A stretch of 64,000 bases of DNA from Nostoc sp. FACHB-280 (GTDB lineage Bacteria > Cyanobacteriota > Cyanobacteriia > Cyanobacteriales > Nostocaceae): the NCBI RefSeq assembly GCF_014697615.1, contig NZ_JACJSD010000014.1:1-64000 (forward strand), given 5' to 3'. The stretch's first letter is position 1. Each line of letters begins with the position of its first letter. Positions 19,097-28,106 of the stretch are shown here, piece by piece. The translations under genes were made by a program, and so were the position numbers. The notes beneath the pieces are model-generated. The model was not told the origin of the DNA. It did no database searches and saw nothing but the letters and a program-made list of their open reading frames with translations.

Positions 19097-19425
19097 ACAT
19101 TTAGTTAAGGTAATGAGAGTTGATATCTCAATTTCCTATCAGACAATAAGAAAGATTTGGGGGATTCTCCCCCAAGCCCCCGATTGGGTGACGGTTGCGT
19201 CCCCCAAGCCCCCTCCAAAATCATTTTTTCGTTTTTTGTTGAGTTATATGCCTTGCCTGCGCGTGAGGCTTGAAATTCATGTTTTATAACATTCGTGAAA
19301 GAAGTCTAGTGGTATGGCGGTAGTCAGATATGTTAGGACAATTTGAAAGCTTGAATGCCAGGAATATTAAGACTTTTTCTCCTGCCTTCTGCCTCCTGCC
19401 TTCTACTATAAATGACATAAAAATT

Positions 19426-19454
19426 AACCCCTCCTGATAACTTTAGGAGGGGTT
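19426..19454 (-). terminator. Intrinsic terminator of the PRC-barrel gene
   Basis: AACCCCTCCT (19426-19435) and AGGAGGGGTT (19445-19454) make a perfect 10-bp stem with a 9-base loop. On the minus strand a T-rich run (AATTTTTATG) follows directly. It begins six bases after the stop codon of the PRC-barrel gene. Confidence 0.85.
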
Positions 19455-19459
19455 GAAAA

Positions 19460-20440
19460 TTAATATCCGCCTTCTTCTTCGTATTCTGGCTGCCTTTCTT
19501 TGACTTTCTTGGGAATGTTCACGGGTTTTGGTGCATCTTCCCAAGCGTCGCTTTCTACATCGTCGTCATAATCATCGTAATCGTCGGTGTAGGCTTTGGT
19601 TTCGTACTTGGGCGGTTGTTGATATCTGTCGCCCCCTGTGGCTTCGCTCCAGTTATCATCTTCGTCGTCTTCTTCGTAGCGGATAGACTCATATTGTCGC
19701 GCTCGCATAACTTCGCGCCGTGGCCTTTCTTCTTCTACGTAGTCTTCGTTCCATTCTTCTTCCCGCGCTACGGGTTCGGGGGCGCGGACTTTTGGCTTGG
19801 GTGGCTGTAATGGTGTGCCGCTAGGTAGCTGATTTGAAGGTGCAACTGTGCGCGGTGCAGAATAACCATATTCTTCTTCTGCATCGCGTTCCCAAGGTGG
19901 TTTGCCGATACCTAAACGTTCCAAAACGCCTACTGTTAATTGGGTTGTACGTTCTTCGGCTCCTTCAAACACAATTAATCTGCTGGGGCCTGTGCTAACA
20001 ACTTCGTCGATGGAAATTTCGTAAGTGCTGAGAAATTGGTCGGGAATTTGCGGTACTCCCAAAGAAGCAATAATTATTGAGTGCAGCTTCCCTGAGATAC
20101 CATCAAACTTAAAGCCCCGCACTCTACCTAAAACTTCACCTGTTTCTGTAATTACTTCCCAGTTAATCAGGTTACTAAAAGCTTCAATTTCAATATCTTC
20201 GATGACATCTTCGTTATCAACCAAGATGGCATCACCAATTTGGTTGATACTGCTGAGGTACATATAGCGTGGCAGTCCAGAGATAGAGATCAGGCTGTCT
20301 CGTAAACCAAGAGCCACAACCTCCCTTTGATCGATATCAACCCAGATTTGATTCACAATCCCTAGCCGCTTGGCGTTGTCGCGGGTAATCACCTGAGTAT
20401 TTAATAAGTCGGAACGCCTAATTATCTGTTCAGAGGTCAT
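19460..20440 (-). CDS. PRC-barrel domain protein with acidic C-terminal tail
   Basis: The 326-residue protein has two PRC-barrel modules: residues 1-80 (RRSDLLNTQVITRDNAKRLG, VDIDQREVVALGL) and about 85-165 (WEVITETGEVLGRVRGFKFD). After a linker it ends in a disordered tail of about 130 residues rich in Asp, Glu, Tyr and Pro (EEDDEDDNWSEA, YDDYDDDVESD). PRC barrels are small beta folds that bind protein or RNA partners, as in RimM and photosynthetic reaction centres. The two-barrel cyanobacterial form has no assigned function that I can name. It lies about 60 bases downstream of smc on the same strand and may share its transcript. Confidence 0.83.
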   Translation of the reverse strand: MTSEQIIRRSDLLNTQVITRDNAKRLGIVNQIWVDIDQREVVALGLRDSLISISGLPRYMYLSSINQIGDAILVDNEDVIEDIEIEAFSNLINWEVITETGEVLGRVRGFKFDGISGKLHSIIIASLGVPQIPDQFLSTYEISIDEVVSTGPSRLIVFEGAEERTTQLTVGVLERLGIGKPPWERDAEEEYGYSAPRTVAPSNQLPSGTPLQPPKPKVRAPEPVAREEEWNEDYVEEERPRREVMRARQYESIRYEEDDEDDNWSEATGGDRYQQPPKYETKAYTDDYDDYDDDVESDAWEDAPKPVNIPKKVKERQPEYEEEGGY

Positions 20441-20498
20441 TCTATACCGAGTCCTGATCTCGAATCCGGTTTATCTATACACTATTATTAACAAAGAT

Positions 20499-23400
20499 TC
20501 AAGCAGATGTATTCGAGGATGTTAACTTAATTCCCAAAACTTGGGTGTAAGCGCCTCGTGCTTGAGTAACGCCAATGGTGCGTTCGGCTGATTCTATCAT
20601 CGGACGACGCAAACTCACAACTATGAACTGTGCCAGTTGTGCTTGTTGTTTGATCATTCTAGCCAATCGTTCTACGTTTGCCCCGTCTAAGAACATATCT
20701 ACTTCATCAAAGGCATAAAAAGGTGATGGGCGATAGCGTTGCAGGGCGAAAATAAAACTTAAGGCGGTGAGGGATTTTTCTCCTCCAGACATGGAAGCAA
20801 GTCGCTGTACGGGTTTACCTTTGGGGTGCGCGACTAAGTTTAAACCACTGTTAAAGGGATCTTCAGGATCATCAAGTTGCAGGTAGCCGTCGCCTTCTGA
20901 GAGGGTGGCGAAAATTGATTGGAAGTTTTCGTTTACCGCGTCAAAGGCTTCTTTAAAGGCGCGTTGTCGCAAGGTGGTAAAGTTTTCAATTCTTAATAAT
21001 AATTCCGTGCGTTCTGCTTCTAAGGTTTGTAATTTTTCTGTGAGTTCTTGCAGGCGGTTTTGGGTGCGTTCGTATTCTTCCAACGCCAGCATATTTACAG
21101 GTTCCATTGCTTGTAGGCGTTTGGCAAGCGATCGCAATTCTTTCTGCAATTCTTCTAAATCTACCTGTTCTGGCACTTCCGGTAAAGGACTAGGCAATTC
21201 TGGCAGCAGTTCTCGCAATTGATTTTGCAACGCTTCTAGTTCTTCACGCCGCTTTTGCTGGGTTTCTTGGAGTTTTTCTAGTTCCCATTCCAATTGTTGC
21301 TGACGGAGCAAATGCGATCGCACTTCTTGTTCTATTGCATCACGTTTTACCTTTTCTTCACCCAAACTTTTTTCCATTTCGCTGAGTTTGGCGCGAGTTT
21401 CGGTGATTTGAGTGCTGAGTGCTGCGTGCTGGGTGCTGAGTGTTTGGAGTTTCTGCTGAGAATTTGCTTGTTCTTGATGATACTGAGTTATTTTTTGGTC
21501 GGCTTCTTGGATGCGTTCTTGTAAACGCTGTTGCTGATTTTCTAAGTTTTTCAGCCGTTGTTCCGCTTCCCGTAATGCGGATTCCCGTTGTTGTAATTGT
21601 TGCTCTTGGGTTTTAATTACCGCTTGAATTTGCTGCCATTCACTAGGCGTTTGGGATGCTTCTAATTCTGCTAAAACATGACGCAGTTGTTGTAATTGCG
21701 CTTCTTGCCCTGGTAAATCTTTATCCAAAATTTCTAGGCGAGATTGGGCGGCGGAGAATTTTTCGGTATTTTGGGCAAGTTGCGATCGCGTTCCTTCTAA
21801 TTGCGTCGTCAAAGCTTTAATATCTTTTTGCAACTGTTCTAATTGCAATTGCTGTTCGCGGCGTGCTTGACGGGCTTCGGTGAGTTCTTGGGATAGTTGT
21901 TTGGTTTTGCTGGATAAAGAAGCGATCGCATCAATACAACGATCTAAAATTCGTTCTATATCTACCAAGCGATTTTTCAACGCAATCGCCTCATCTGATT
22001 CTGCGGCTTCCCCTGTACCGAAGCGCAACGCTGAACGCTGATTTGTGCTACCACCAGTCATTGCGCCACTGGTTTCCAGCAATTCTCCATCTAAGGTAAC
22101 GATGCGATATAAACCAAGGTTTTTCCGCGCCTGTTCTAAGGTGGAGAATACAACAGTGTTTCCAAAAACATAGTTAAATACATCTTTATAACGGCGATCG
22201 CATTCAACTAAGTTCACAGCATAACTGACAAAGCCATTAGCTAACCGCAAAGTTGCATCTTGGGTAATTCTGGGAGCCTGAATCTTATTTAAGGGTAAAA
22301 ATGTCGCTCTCCCAGCGCGTTTTTGTTTGAGTAATTCAATTCCGGCGGCGGCGATACCGTCATCATCAACAACAATATGTCCCAACCTCGCACCAGCAGC
22401 AATTTCCAACGCCAACTGATACCGAGGTTCCACCCGTCCCAAATGTACCACCAAACCACAAACCCCAGGCATTCCCGACTGGATAATTACCTTACTAGCT
22501 TGCGTCCCTTGGACTTCTTGTTGTGCTTGGGTTTGCGCCTCAATTTTATCTAACTGGCGTTGTTTTTCCCGTTGTTCACTAGAAAGCCGCTTTTGTGTAT
22601 CTTGCTGAATTTGTAATTCCTGCTCTGTCGCCGCCAGATTTTGGGCTAGGTTTTGGATGGGTTCGCTAGAGGCGTTAAATTCTGCCTCAACTCGCACACA
22701 TTCAGCTTGCTTTTCTGCCAGTTGCGGTTCTAAAGTGGCAATTAACTGAGTTTGTTCGTGAATTAATTCTTGTAGCTGACTATTCCTTTCTCTTAATTGT
22801 GCTTGTTCTGTGCGTTGCGGTTCCAGAGTTTGCAGTACAGTTTCAATTTGACGGTTGAGTGCAGTTTGTTGCTGTACCCAAGCTTCCGAGGCGGTGGCGA
22901 TTTCGGCGGCGGCTTCGCGGGATTTTTGTAGTGCTTGTTCTGCCTCATCCCGTTGCTGTTGACAATATACAATCGATTGCCGTTCGACATTCTGGGTTTC
23001 GGCAATTTCTCCCAAAGCTTGCTGATGCTGTTGAATGTCTTGCTGAGTTTGCACCAAGCGTTTAGCGGTTTCTTGGGAAGTTGTTTCTAATTCTGTTTGC
23101 TGACGCTGGAGTTGCTTGCGTTCTGCTTCTTGAGTTGCAAGAGTCGCTTGTACCGCTAGTAATTCCTCTTCACCCAAAGCTTTCACATGAGCATTAAGCT
23201 TTTCTAATTCAGCAGTTTTCTGAGTAATGCCGACATTTAAAGTTTCTAATTGCAGTGTAAGGTCATTATGAGAGCGATCGCCATTTTGAATTTCCGTCGC
23301 TAACTTTTCTTGCTGTGCTTGCAGCGAACGCCACGATAACACCGCTTCCCAAGATTGCTTGTGCAGATATTCCGTCCGCAACTTTTGATATTTTTCCGCC

Positions 23401-24179
23401 TTTGCCCTATCTTGAGAAAGGCGATCGCGTTGTGCAGTTAACTCCGTCTCAATAATTCGGCAACTATCTTCCTTCTCCTTCACCTCATCCAACGTACCCT
23501 TAGCTTGGTGAATTTTGCGATCAAACGCCGCCACCCCCGCCAACTCATCAATAATTTCCCGCCTTTCCCTAGCATTCATCGAGATAATGCTAGTCACGTC
23601 CCCTTGCAACACCACGTTATAGCCTTCAGGATAAATCCGCAGATTCTCCAAAGCCTCATGTAACTCCGTCAGCGTACAGGCAGCACCATTGATATAGTAA
23701 TTTGACGTGTAAGTTCCTTGATGAGTTACCCGCAACCGTCTAGTTACACTCCATTCAGTGCTGAGTGCTGAGTGCTGTTCACTGAGCGAACTTGTACTGA
23801 GCGCAGCCGAAGTAGTCGAAGTGTGAGTGCTGAGTGCTGAGTCCGAATTCTCACTTTCTCCCTCTAATTCCTCACTCCGCGCCTCTGCGTCTCTGCGTGA
23901 GATATCCTCCCCCGTCAAATCAAACGTCACTGTGACACTAGCTTCCACAGATGCGCGTCCTTTAGCCGTTTGAGTATTATTTACCAAATCCGGCAAGCGA
24001 TCGGCTCGCATCCCCTTAGAACTAGCAAGTCCTAAACAAAACAACAACGCATCCAAAATATTCGACTTACCGGAACCATTCGGCCCAGATATGACAGTGA
24101 ACCCCGGCAGCAAAGGGACTGAAGTAGTACCGCCGAAGGATTTGAAGTTGGTAAGTTCCACGCGCTTGACGTACACCAT
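20499..24179 (-). CDS. smc: Chromosome segregation protein SMC
   Basis: The 1226-residue protein has the SMC plan: an N-terminal ATPase half with Walker A GPNGSGKSN (about 32-40), a long coiled coil, a hinge around residues 550-710 (GVCGLVVHLGRVEPRYQLA, MTGGSTN), a return coiled coil, and a C-terminal half with the ABC signature LASMSGGEKSLTAL and Walker B PFYAFDEVDMFLD. It organises and segregates the chromosome with ScpA and ScpB, which are not here. Between about residues 88 and 142 of the head there is a low-complexity insert (ALSTHTSTTSAALST...) encoded by dispersed repeats. A related heptanucleotide array recurs in the coiled coil near 21410-21440. The frame stays open through both. Confidence 0.94.
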   Translation of the reverse strand: MVYVKRVELTNFKSFGGTTSVPLLPGFTVISGPNGSGKSNILDALLFCLGLASSKGMRADRLPDLVNNTQTAKGRASVEASVTVTFDLTGEDISRRDAEARSEELEGESENSDSALSTHTSTTSAALSTSSLSEQHSALSTEWSVTRRLRVTHQGTYTSNYYINGAACTLTELHEALENLRIYPEGYNVVLQGDVTSIISMNARERREIIDELAGVAAFDRKIHQAKGTLDEVKEKEDSCRIIETELTAQRDRLSQDRAKAEKYQKLRTEYLHKQSWEAVLSWRSLQAQQEKLATEIQNGDRSHNDLTLQLETLNVGITQKTAELEKLNAHVKALGEEELLAVQATLATQEAERKQLQRQQTELETTSQETAKRLVQTQQDIQQHQQALGEIAETQNVERQSIVYCQQQRDEAEQALQKSREAAAEIATASEAWVQQQTALNRQIETVLQTLEPQRTEQAQLRERNSQLQELIHEQTQLIATLEPQLAEKQAECVRVEAEFNASSEPIQNLAQNLAATEQELQIQQDTQKRLSSEQREKQRQLDKIEAQTQAQQEVQGTQASKVIIQSGMPGVCGLVVHLGRVEPRYQLALEIAAGARLGHIVVDDDGIAAAGIELLKQKRAGRATFLPLNKIQAPRITQDATLRLANGFVSYAVNLVECDRRYKDVFNYVFGNTVVFSTLEQARKNLGLYRIVTLDGELLETSGAMTGGSTNQRSALRFGTGEAAESDEAIALKNRLVDIERILDRCIDAIASLSSKTKQLSQELTEARQARREQQLQLEQLQKDIKALTTQLEGTRSQLAQNTEKFSAAQSRLEILDKDLPGQEAQLQQLRHVLAELEASQTPSEWQQIQAVIKTQEQQLQQRESALREAEQRLKNLENQQQRLQERIQEADQKITQYHQEQANSQQKLQTLSTQHAALSTQITETRAKLSEMEKSLGEEKVKRDAIEQEVRSHLLRQQQLEWELEKLQETQQKRREELEALQNQLRELLPELPSPLPEVPEQVDLEELQKELRSLAKRLQAMEPVNMLALEEYERTQNRLQELTEKLQTLEAERTELLLRIENFTTLRQRAFKEAFDAVNENFQSIFATLSEGDGYLQLDDPEDPFNSGLNLVAHPKGKPVQRLASMSGGEKSLTALSFIFALQRYRPSPFYAFDEVDMFLDGANVERLARMIKQQAQLAQFIVVSLRRPMIESAERTIGVTQARGAYTQVLGIKLTSSNTSA
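21408..21442. repeat. Heptanucleotide-type repeat array inside smc
   Basis: GAGTGCTGAGTGCTGCGTGC followed by TGGGTGCTGAGTG is a degenerate GTGCTGA array of the STRR type known from heterocystous cyanobacteria. On the coding strand it gives LSTQHAALSTQ inside the returning coiled coil, a sequence compatible with helix. Confidence 0.65.
23756..23900. repeat. Composite dispersed-repeat insertion inside smc
   Basis: About 145 bases combine an STRR-like GTGCTGAGTGCTGAGTGCTG array (23767 onward), an ACTGAGCGCAGCCGAAG unit, a second GTGCTGA array (23826-23841), and a copy of the CTCCGCGCCTCTGCGTCTCT repeat also seen at 277-302. All of it is translated in frame within the SMC head. Confidence 0.8.
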
Positions 24180-24280
24180 AGTATGCGCTGGTTCACTGGG
24201 CTAATGGCTAATGAAGAACAAGTGTATCAATTAATGAAAATTTAGCAATAGGTTGTATGAATAAATTATCGAACCGCCTT

Positions 24281-24333
24281 AGACGCGAAGCGGCTTCCCG
24301 AAGGGTAGGCGCAGAGAGCGCAGAGGAGGGGAG
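24281..24333. repeat. Dispersed palindromic repeat upstream of smc
   Basis: TAGACGCGAAGCGGCTTCCC followed by GAAGGGTAGGCGCAGAGAGC is a typical Nostoc small dispersed repeat, with internal GAAGCGGCTTC symmetry. It lies in the 216-base gap between smc and the HEAT-like gene. The gap holds no gene. Confidence 0.6.
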
Positions 24334-24395
24334 GTATTATTAAAATATCAAAGTAATTTTAACGAACTTTAGGGAAAATAGTATTATTCTCAGAA

Positions 24396-25223
24396 TTATA
24401 ATTGTTGAGTTTTGTTATCGATAAATGTTTCTAACTCTTGCATAGTATATGTAGAAAGATTATTAGTAACCATATAACGAGAGAATTGTAGCGATACTCT
24501 GAAAAATGTCAAACATGGTTCTAACTTTTTCAAATCTTTTCTCTGTTTTTTATAATCTGATTTAGCCATATTTTCTTGCAGTTTCCTATGATTTAATGCT
24601 AATAATTGATATTCATACTCTGCCTCTGCTTTAATAAGTGGATGTGAATCATTTCGCAATTTTTCTGAAAAATTGTATTTCATGGAAAAAGTTCCATCCT
24701 CCTCACTTGGTGAATGGTAAATAAATTCTCCTAGTAAGTTGATAACAGCCCAGCGAGTTGTGTAATATTGGCTGTTCACCATACTTTCAAGTAAATCCCA
24801 CGAATTTTCCACACCCAGCCAGAATAATTCACCTAGTAGTCTCGGTAATAAAATTGGGTCACTTTCACGATATTGATAGAAAGCTTGTAGCAAAACAGGC
24901 ACACTATCATAGCTGCATATTTTTCCTAGTGTATAAATTACTTGTTTGCGGATGAAGTGGTTTTCTGCAAATATAAGACGTTCTAACTCAGGAATAATCA
25001 CAGGTTTTAATTGTGTTTCCCAAGATATTTTACAAGTCTCATTACGAGAACAACTTAAGACAAAATCTCTAATAAAAAGACCAGCATAACTCATAATCTC
25101 ATCATCATCATCCTGAAGGATTTTTATAAGAGTTTCAGCCGCGCCAGGAGTTGTTACCACCTCAGCCATATAGTCTGAGTCTTCTAAATGGGAGAGATAG
25201 TTAATAATTTTAGTTTCTAGCAT
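24396..25223 (-). CDS. HEAT-like repeat protein of unknown function
   Basis: The 275-residue all-helical protein shows about five HEAT/ARM-like helical pairs (for example TLIKILQDDDDEIMSYAGLF, HFIRKQVIYTLGKICSYDSV, WAVINLLGEFI). Such repeats usually bind proteins. It follows the pseudokinase-TPR gene by 33 bases on the same strand and probably forms a two-gene operon with it, so the two products may work together (inference). ATG 25223 is taken; a TTG at 25250 would add nine residues and leave six bases to the upstream stop. Neither has a good ribosome binding site. Confidence 0.6.
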   Translation of the reverse strand: MLETKIINYLSHLEDSDYMAEVVTTPGAAETLIKILQDDDDEIMSYAGLFIRDFVLSCSRNETCKISWETQLKPVIIPELERLIFAENHFIRKQVIYTLGKICSYDSVPVLLQAFYQYRESDPILLPRLLGELFWLGVENSWDLLESMVNSQYYTTRWAVINLLGEFIYHSPSEEDGTFSMKYNFSEKLRNDSHPLIKAEAEYEYQLLALNHRKLQENMAKSDYKKQRKDLKKLEPCLTFFRVSLQFSRYMVTNNLSTYTMQELETFIDNKTQQL

Positions 25224-25256
25224 TTTTAATGAGTATATTCTATCAAGCAAAAATAA

Positions 25257-26750
25257 CTATTTCTGCAAGGCTTTGATTTCTTGGGTTATCTTGTTATAAC
25301 CTGATTTATCTCCTTGTTCTTGAAATAGGTTTTCAGCTTTTTCAAAATCCCTTAGTGCTGCCTTTTTCTTACCTAGTTGGACGTTGACTAAGCCCCGATG
25401 ATAATAAGCTAAACCATAGCTAGAATTAAGTGCGATCGCTCTGTTAAAATCCAGTATTGCGCTTTGATATTCTTTCACTTTCACCCGCGCCAAACCCCTC
25501 TCATAGTATGCGTAGGGGTTTTGAGAGTTAAGTTTAATGGCTTTTGTGTAGTCTGCGATCGCGTCTTTATATTTACCCAACCCGAATAAAGCAAATCCTC
25601 GGTCATAATAAGCATTAGCATCTTGAGGATTCAGGGTGATTGCTTGACTCGAATCTGCTTGGGCTTTTTCATAATCTCCTAAGCGAGAAAACGCATCACC
25701 ACGATGGTTATAAGCCAGAGAATTCTGGGGATTGATTTCCAGAGTTTGAGTTAAATTATCTACGGATTCTTGATAGTTCCCTTGCTCATATTCACTGACA
25801 CCTTCTTGATAAAATAACTGCTCACTATTAACTGGTGTTAACCAGTGGCTAAACCAGCCGATAAACATAGCAGCCAGTAAACTAGCAATTCCGAAAATGA
25901 CAAATTTGAACTTTTGAATCTGTAATGGTTGTGGTTGATATTGTTGATTTTTTAATTCTTGCAGGTCATTGATCACTTCTGTTACAGACTGGTATCTTTT
26001 CTGGTAGTCAAACCTGACCATTTGATTGATAATGCGTGTAAATTCTCGGCTAACTTTTATCGTTCTATCACGCCAGATAATTTCGCCTGTTATTAAGTTT
26101 TTTTGACTTTGTAATCTTGATACTTCTTCGTAAGATAAGCCCATAATTGCTGCGATCGCAATCATGCCCAAAGCGTAAATATCACTGTTATAGTGTGGTT
26201 GTCCTTGTAACTGCTCTAAAGGTATATATTCTAAATTACTAACCGTAGTCGTCACCATTTCCTTGATAGAGCCAAAGTCAACTAAAACTAATTTATTATC
26301 TGAGTGTCGGCGAATGATATTTTCTGGCTGAATATCTTGATGAATGATATTATGGCGATGTATAAATAGTAAAATATCTAAGATTTCTAATAACAAGTTA
26401 ATAACTTGGTCTTCTCTAAGCGGAAACCCTACTAAAATTTCTTCGGCTAATTGATGACCATCAATTAATTCTTGAACTAGATAAAATTCTTCATTGGATT
26501 CAAAATAATCAATGATTTTCTGAATTCTGTCGTTTTCCTGGGCTAATTGTTTCAATATCTTAGCTTCCTGGAAAAAAGACTTTCTCAACCAAGCTAAATT
26601 TTGCAGATGATGAGTTTCTGGGCGGAGTTGCTGGAGAATAAATAATTGATTAGGAATTTGAATATCTTCAACTAGATAGATATTTACCGACTCCTCTATG
26701 TACAATAATTGCAGGATACGATAACGTGTACCCAGAATTTGCTCATCCAT
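25257..26750 (-). CDS. Membrane-anchored kinase-like protein (probable pseudokinase) with TPR repeats
   Basis: Residues 1-265 have a Ser/Thr kinase fold, but several catalytic residues are changed. The Gly-rich loop is absent (LLYIEESVNIYLVED). The beta-3 lysine is Gln40 (FILQQLRP, where relatives read VIKQL). The catalytic loop is H137-Q-D-I-Q141-P-E-N, so both Arg and Lys of HRDLKPEN are lost. D139, N144 and D158-F-G remain. A membrane segment (about 283-302) and four TPR repeats (about 320-480, EINPQNSLAYNHRGDAFSRL type) follow, placing the TPRs outside or in the lumen. It probably scaffolds rather than phosphorylates (inference). Confidence 0.85.
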   Translation of the reverse strand: MDEQILGTRYRILQLLYIEESVNIYLVEDIQIPNQLFILQQLRPETHHLQNLAWLRKSFFQEAKILKQLAQENDRIQKIIDYFESNEEFYLVQELIDGHQLAEEILVGFPLREDQVINLLLEILDILLFIHRHNIIHQDIQPENIIRRHSDNKLVLVDFGSIKEMVTTTVSNLEYIPLEQLQGQPHYNSDIYALGMIAIAAIMGLSYEEVSRLQSQKNLITGEIIWRDRTIKVSREFTRIINQMVRFDYQKRYQSVTEVINDLQELKNQQYQPQPLQIQKFKFVIFGIASLLAAMFIGWFSHWLTPVNSEQLFYQEGVSEYEQGNYQESVDNLTQTLEINPQNSLAYNHRGDAFSRLGDYEKAQADSSQAITLNPQDANAYYDRGFALFGLGKYKDAIADYTKAIKLNSQNPYAYYERGLARVKVKEYQSAILDFNRAIALNSSYGLAYYHRGLVNVQLGKKKAALRDFEKAENLFQEQGDKSGYNKITQEIKALQK

Positions 26751-27200
26751 ATATAAGCTTTTATAGGAAATTAATTAATTATATACTGGTATTATTACTA
26801 GTATAATTTTTGTGGGGATCAAGAGTTACAAAAAATATACAAAGAAACAGAAGATTTTTAATTCATCTCATTAATTTCCAGAACTGGCATAAAGCAGTAT
26901 AGCTAAAACTTTGATATTGCACCATTCTCAATACCTGTAGAATGATAACGTTTCTGGATGAAAATGCGATTTGTCAGTTATTGTAGAGACGTTGTATAAA
27001 ATATCTCTCAAAATTGATTGAGTACAACTTCAGATTAAATGGAGATGAGCAAATTTCTAGGCTTGATTATCACTTTGAATATTACTGAGTAACCACTCAA
27101 TAATTCAAAGATATCATGATTGCCGTGGGATCACTCATGACAGGCTATTGCTCAGTACGGTAAAAGAGTTGTAATCGAATTGCTATAAACGCCAAATAGC
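26751..27200. other. Intergenic interval upstream of the pseudokinase gene and the 27201 gene
   Basis: These 450 bases lie between divergent genes. They contain a decayed copy of the 28-bp GTAGAGACGTTG palindrome (26983-27010), whose right arm is degenerate, and a weak inverted pair TATACT/AGTATA (26782-26805) about 30 bases upstream of the pseudokinase start. No gene is seen. Confidence 0.5.
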
Positions 27201-28061
27201 TTGAACATCAACTTATTCAAACGTAACCAAAATCAAGTAACTGCGACCAAGCGTCAGTTCCTGAAGGCGCTACGTCGGCGTGATACTGCGGCTATCCAAA
27301 ACTTATCCATGCGATCGCAAAATATTATCGGCGAAGAAAAATTAACGCAGATTGTCGAGGAAGCATTGCGTGAGTGCGATGCTGAAAGCCACAGTTGGTT
27401 TTTTGCTAATTTTTTAGGGCAATTTAGATATCAACAGATGCAGCAAGCTGCTCAAAATAATGTCTTTCATATACTTGTCACCGCAGGTTTAGAACCAGGA
27501 AAAGACTTTAGTTTTGGGCTAGATGGTGAGATGATTGTCAGCGATCGCGCCAAGCAAATCTTACTTGATCACCTCCCACAAGAACAGCGAAAATTGTTTG
27601 CGGCTCAATTGCAAGTCTCCAGAGTTGCCGATCCAATTGTGGCAATCGAAAAGCAATTGGGTTGTCCGTTTTATCAAAATTTAACTAAAATTGCGGCTCA
27701 TCAAGTCAAGAGCCTGAGTGACCAGCAAGCTGCTGCTTATTTAGGGGTCTTAATGGCTGGTTTAGTCAAGCGTCATCCAGCCCTGCAAGATGTGGACTTT
27801 CCTACAAAGTTTATTTTGAATACTCTGCAAGGATTACCACAGCAGCGAGCCACAGCCATATTAAACGATCCAGAAACCAATCCGCAGTTTGATGAAGTAA
27901 TTATCTTCCAAGATTTATTAGCCGCAATGGCAGAACCAGAAACTAGCGAAGCAGAAGATTGTAACAGCTTAGAACAACTCAAAAAACTTGATAGAGTTTG
28001 GTGTGGTGAATATCGCCTTGCTGAAATAGTCGCCAGCTTGGAAGAGTTATCTAGGGAATAA
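27201..28061 (+). CDS. Conserved-looking protein of unknown function
   Basis: I do not recognise this 286-residue protein. It is soluble, mostly helical, with no signal peptide or membrane segment. Notable pieces are an N-terminal basic stretch (KRNQNQVTATKRQFLKALRRR), FLGQFRYQQMQQAAQNNVFH, and a Cys in KQLGCPFYQNLTKIA. The frame starts at TTG 27201, since the next Met is at residue 37. There is no clear Shine-Dalgarno sequence, so the start is uncertain. Codon use and a HIP1 octamer (27541-27548) are like its neighbours, which argues for a long-resident gene. It converges on lysC. Confidence 0.65.
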   Translation: MNINLFKRNQNQVTATKRQFLKALRRRDTAAIQNLSMRSQNIIGEEKLTQIVEEALRECDAESHSWFFANFLGQFRYQQMQQAAQNNVFHILVTAGLEPGKDFSFGLDGEMIVSDRAKQILLDHLPQEQRKLFAAQLQVSRVADPIVAIEKQLGCPFYQNLTKIAAHQVKSLSDQQAAAYLGVLMAGLVKRHPALQDVDFPTKFILNTLQGLPQQRATAILNDPETNPQFDEVIIFQDLLAAMAEPETSEAEDCNSLEQLKKLDRVWCGEYRLAEIVASLEELSRE

Positions 28062-28106
28062 CAAATCCCCAGATAAAATTACGTCAAACCTTGAGTTTGG
28101 CTGAGT

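Larger units (their letters stand above)
19053..19459. other. Repeat-rich interval between two converging genes
   Basis: No gene is supported. The interval holds a 28-bp palindrome (19069-19096), a C- and G-rich repeat with GGGGGATTCTCCCCC and CCCCCAAGCCCCC (about 19159-19215), and the terminator of the PRC-barrel gene (19426-19454). A short open frame across it (19074-19289) is made of repeat sequence. Confidence 0.6.
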
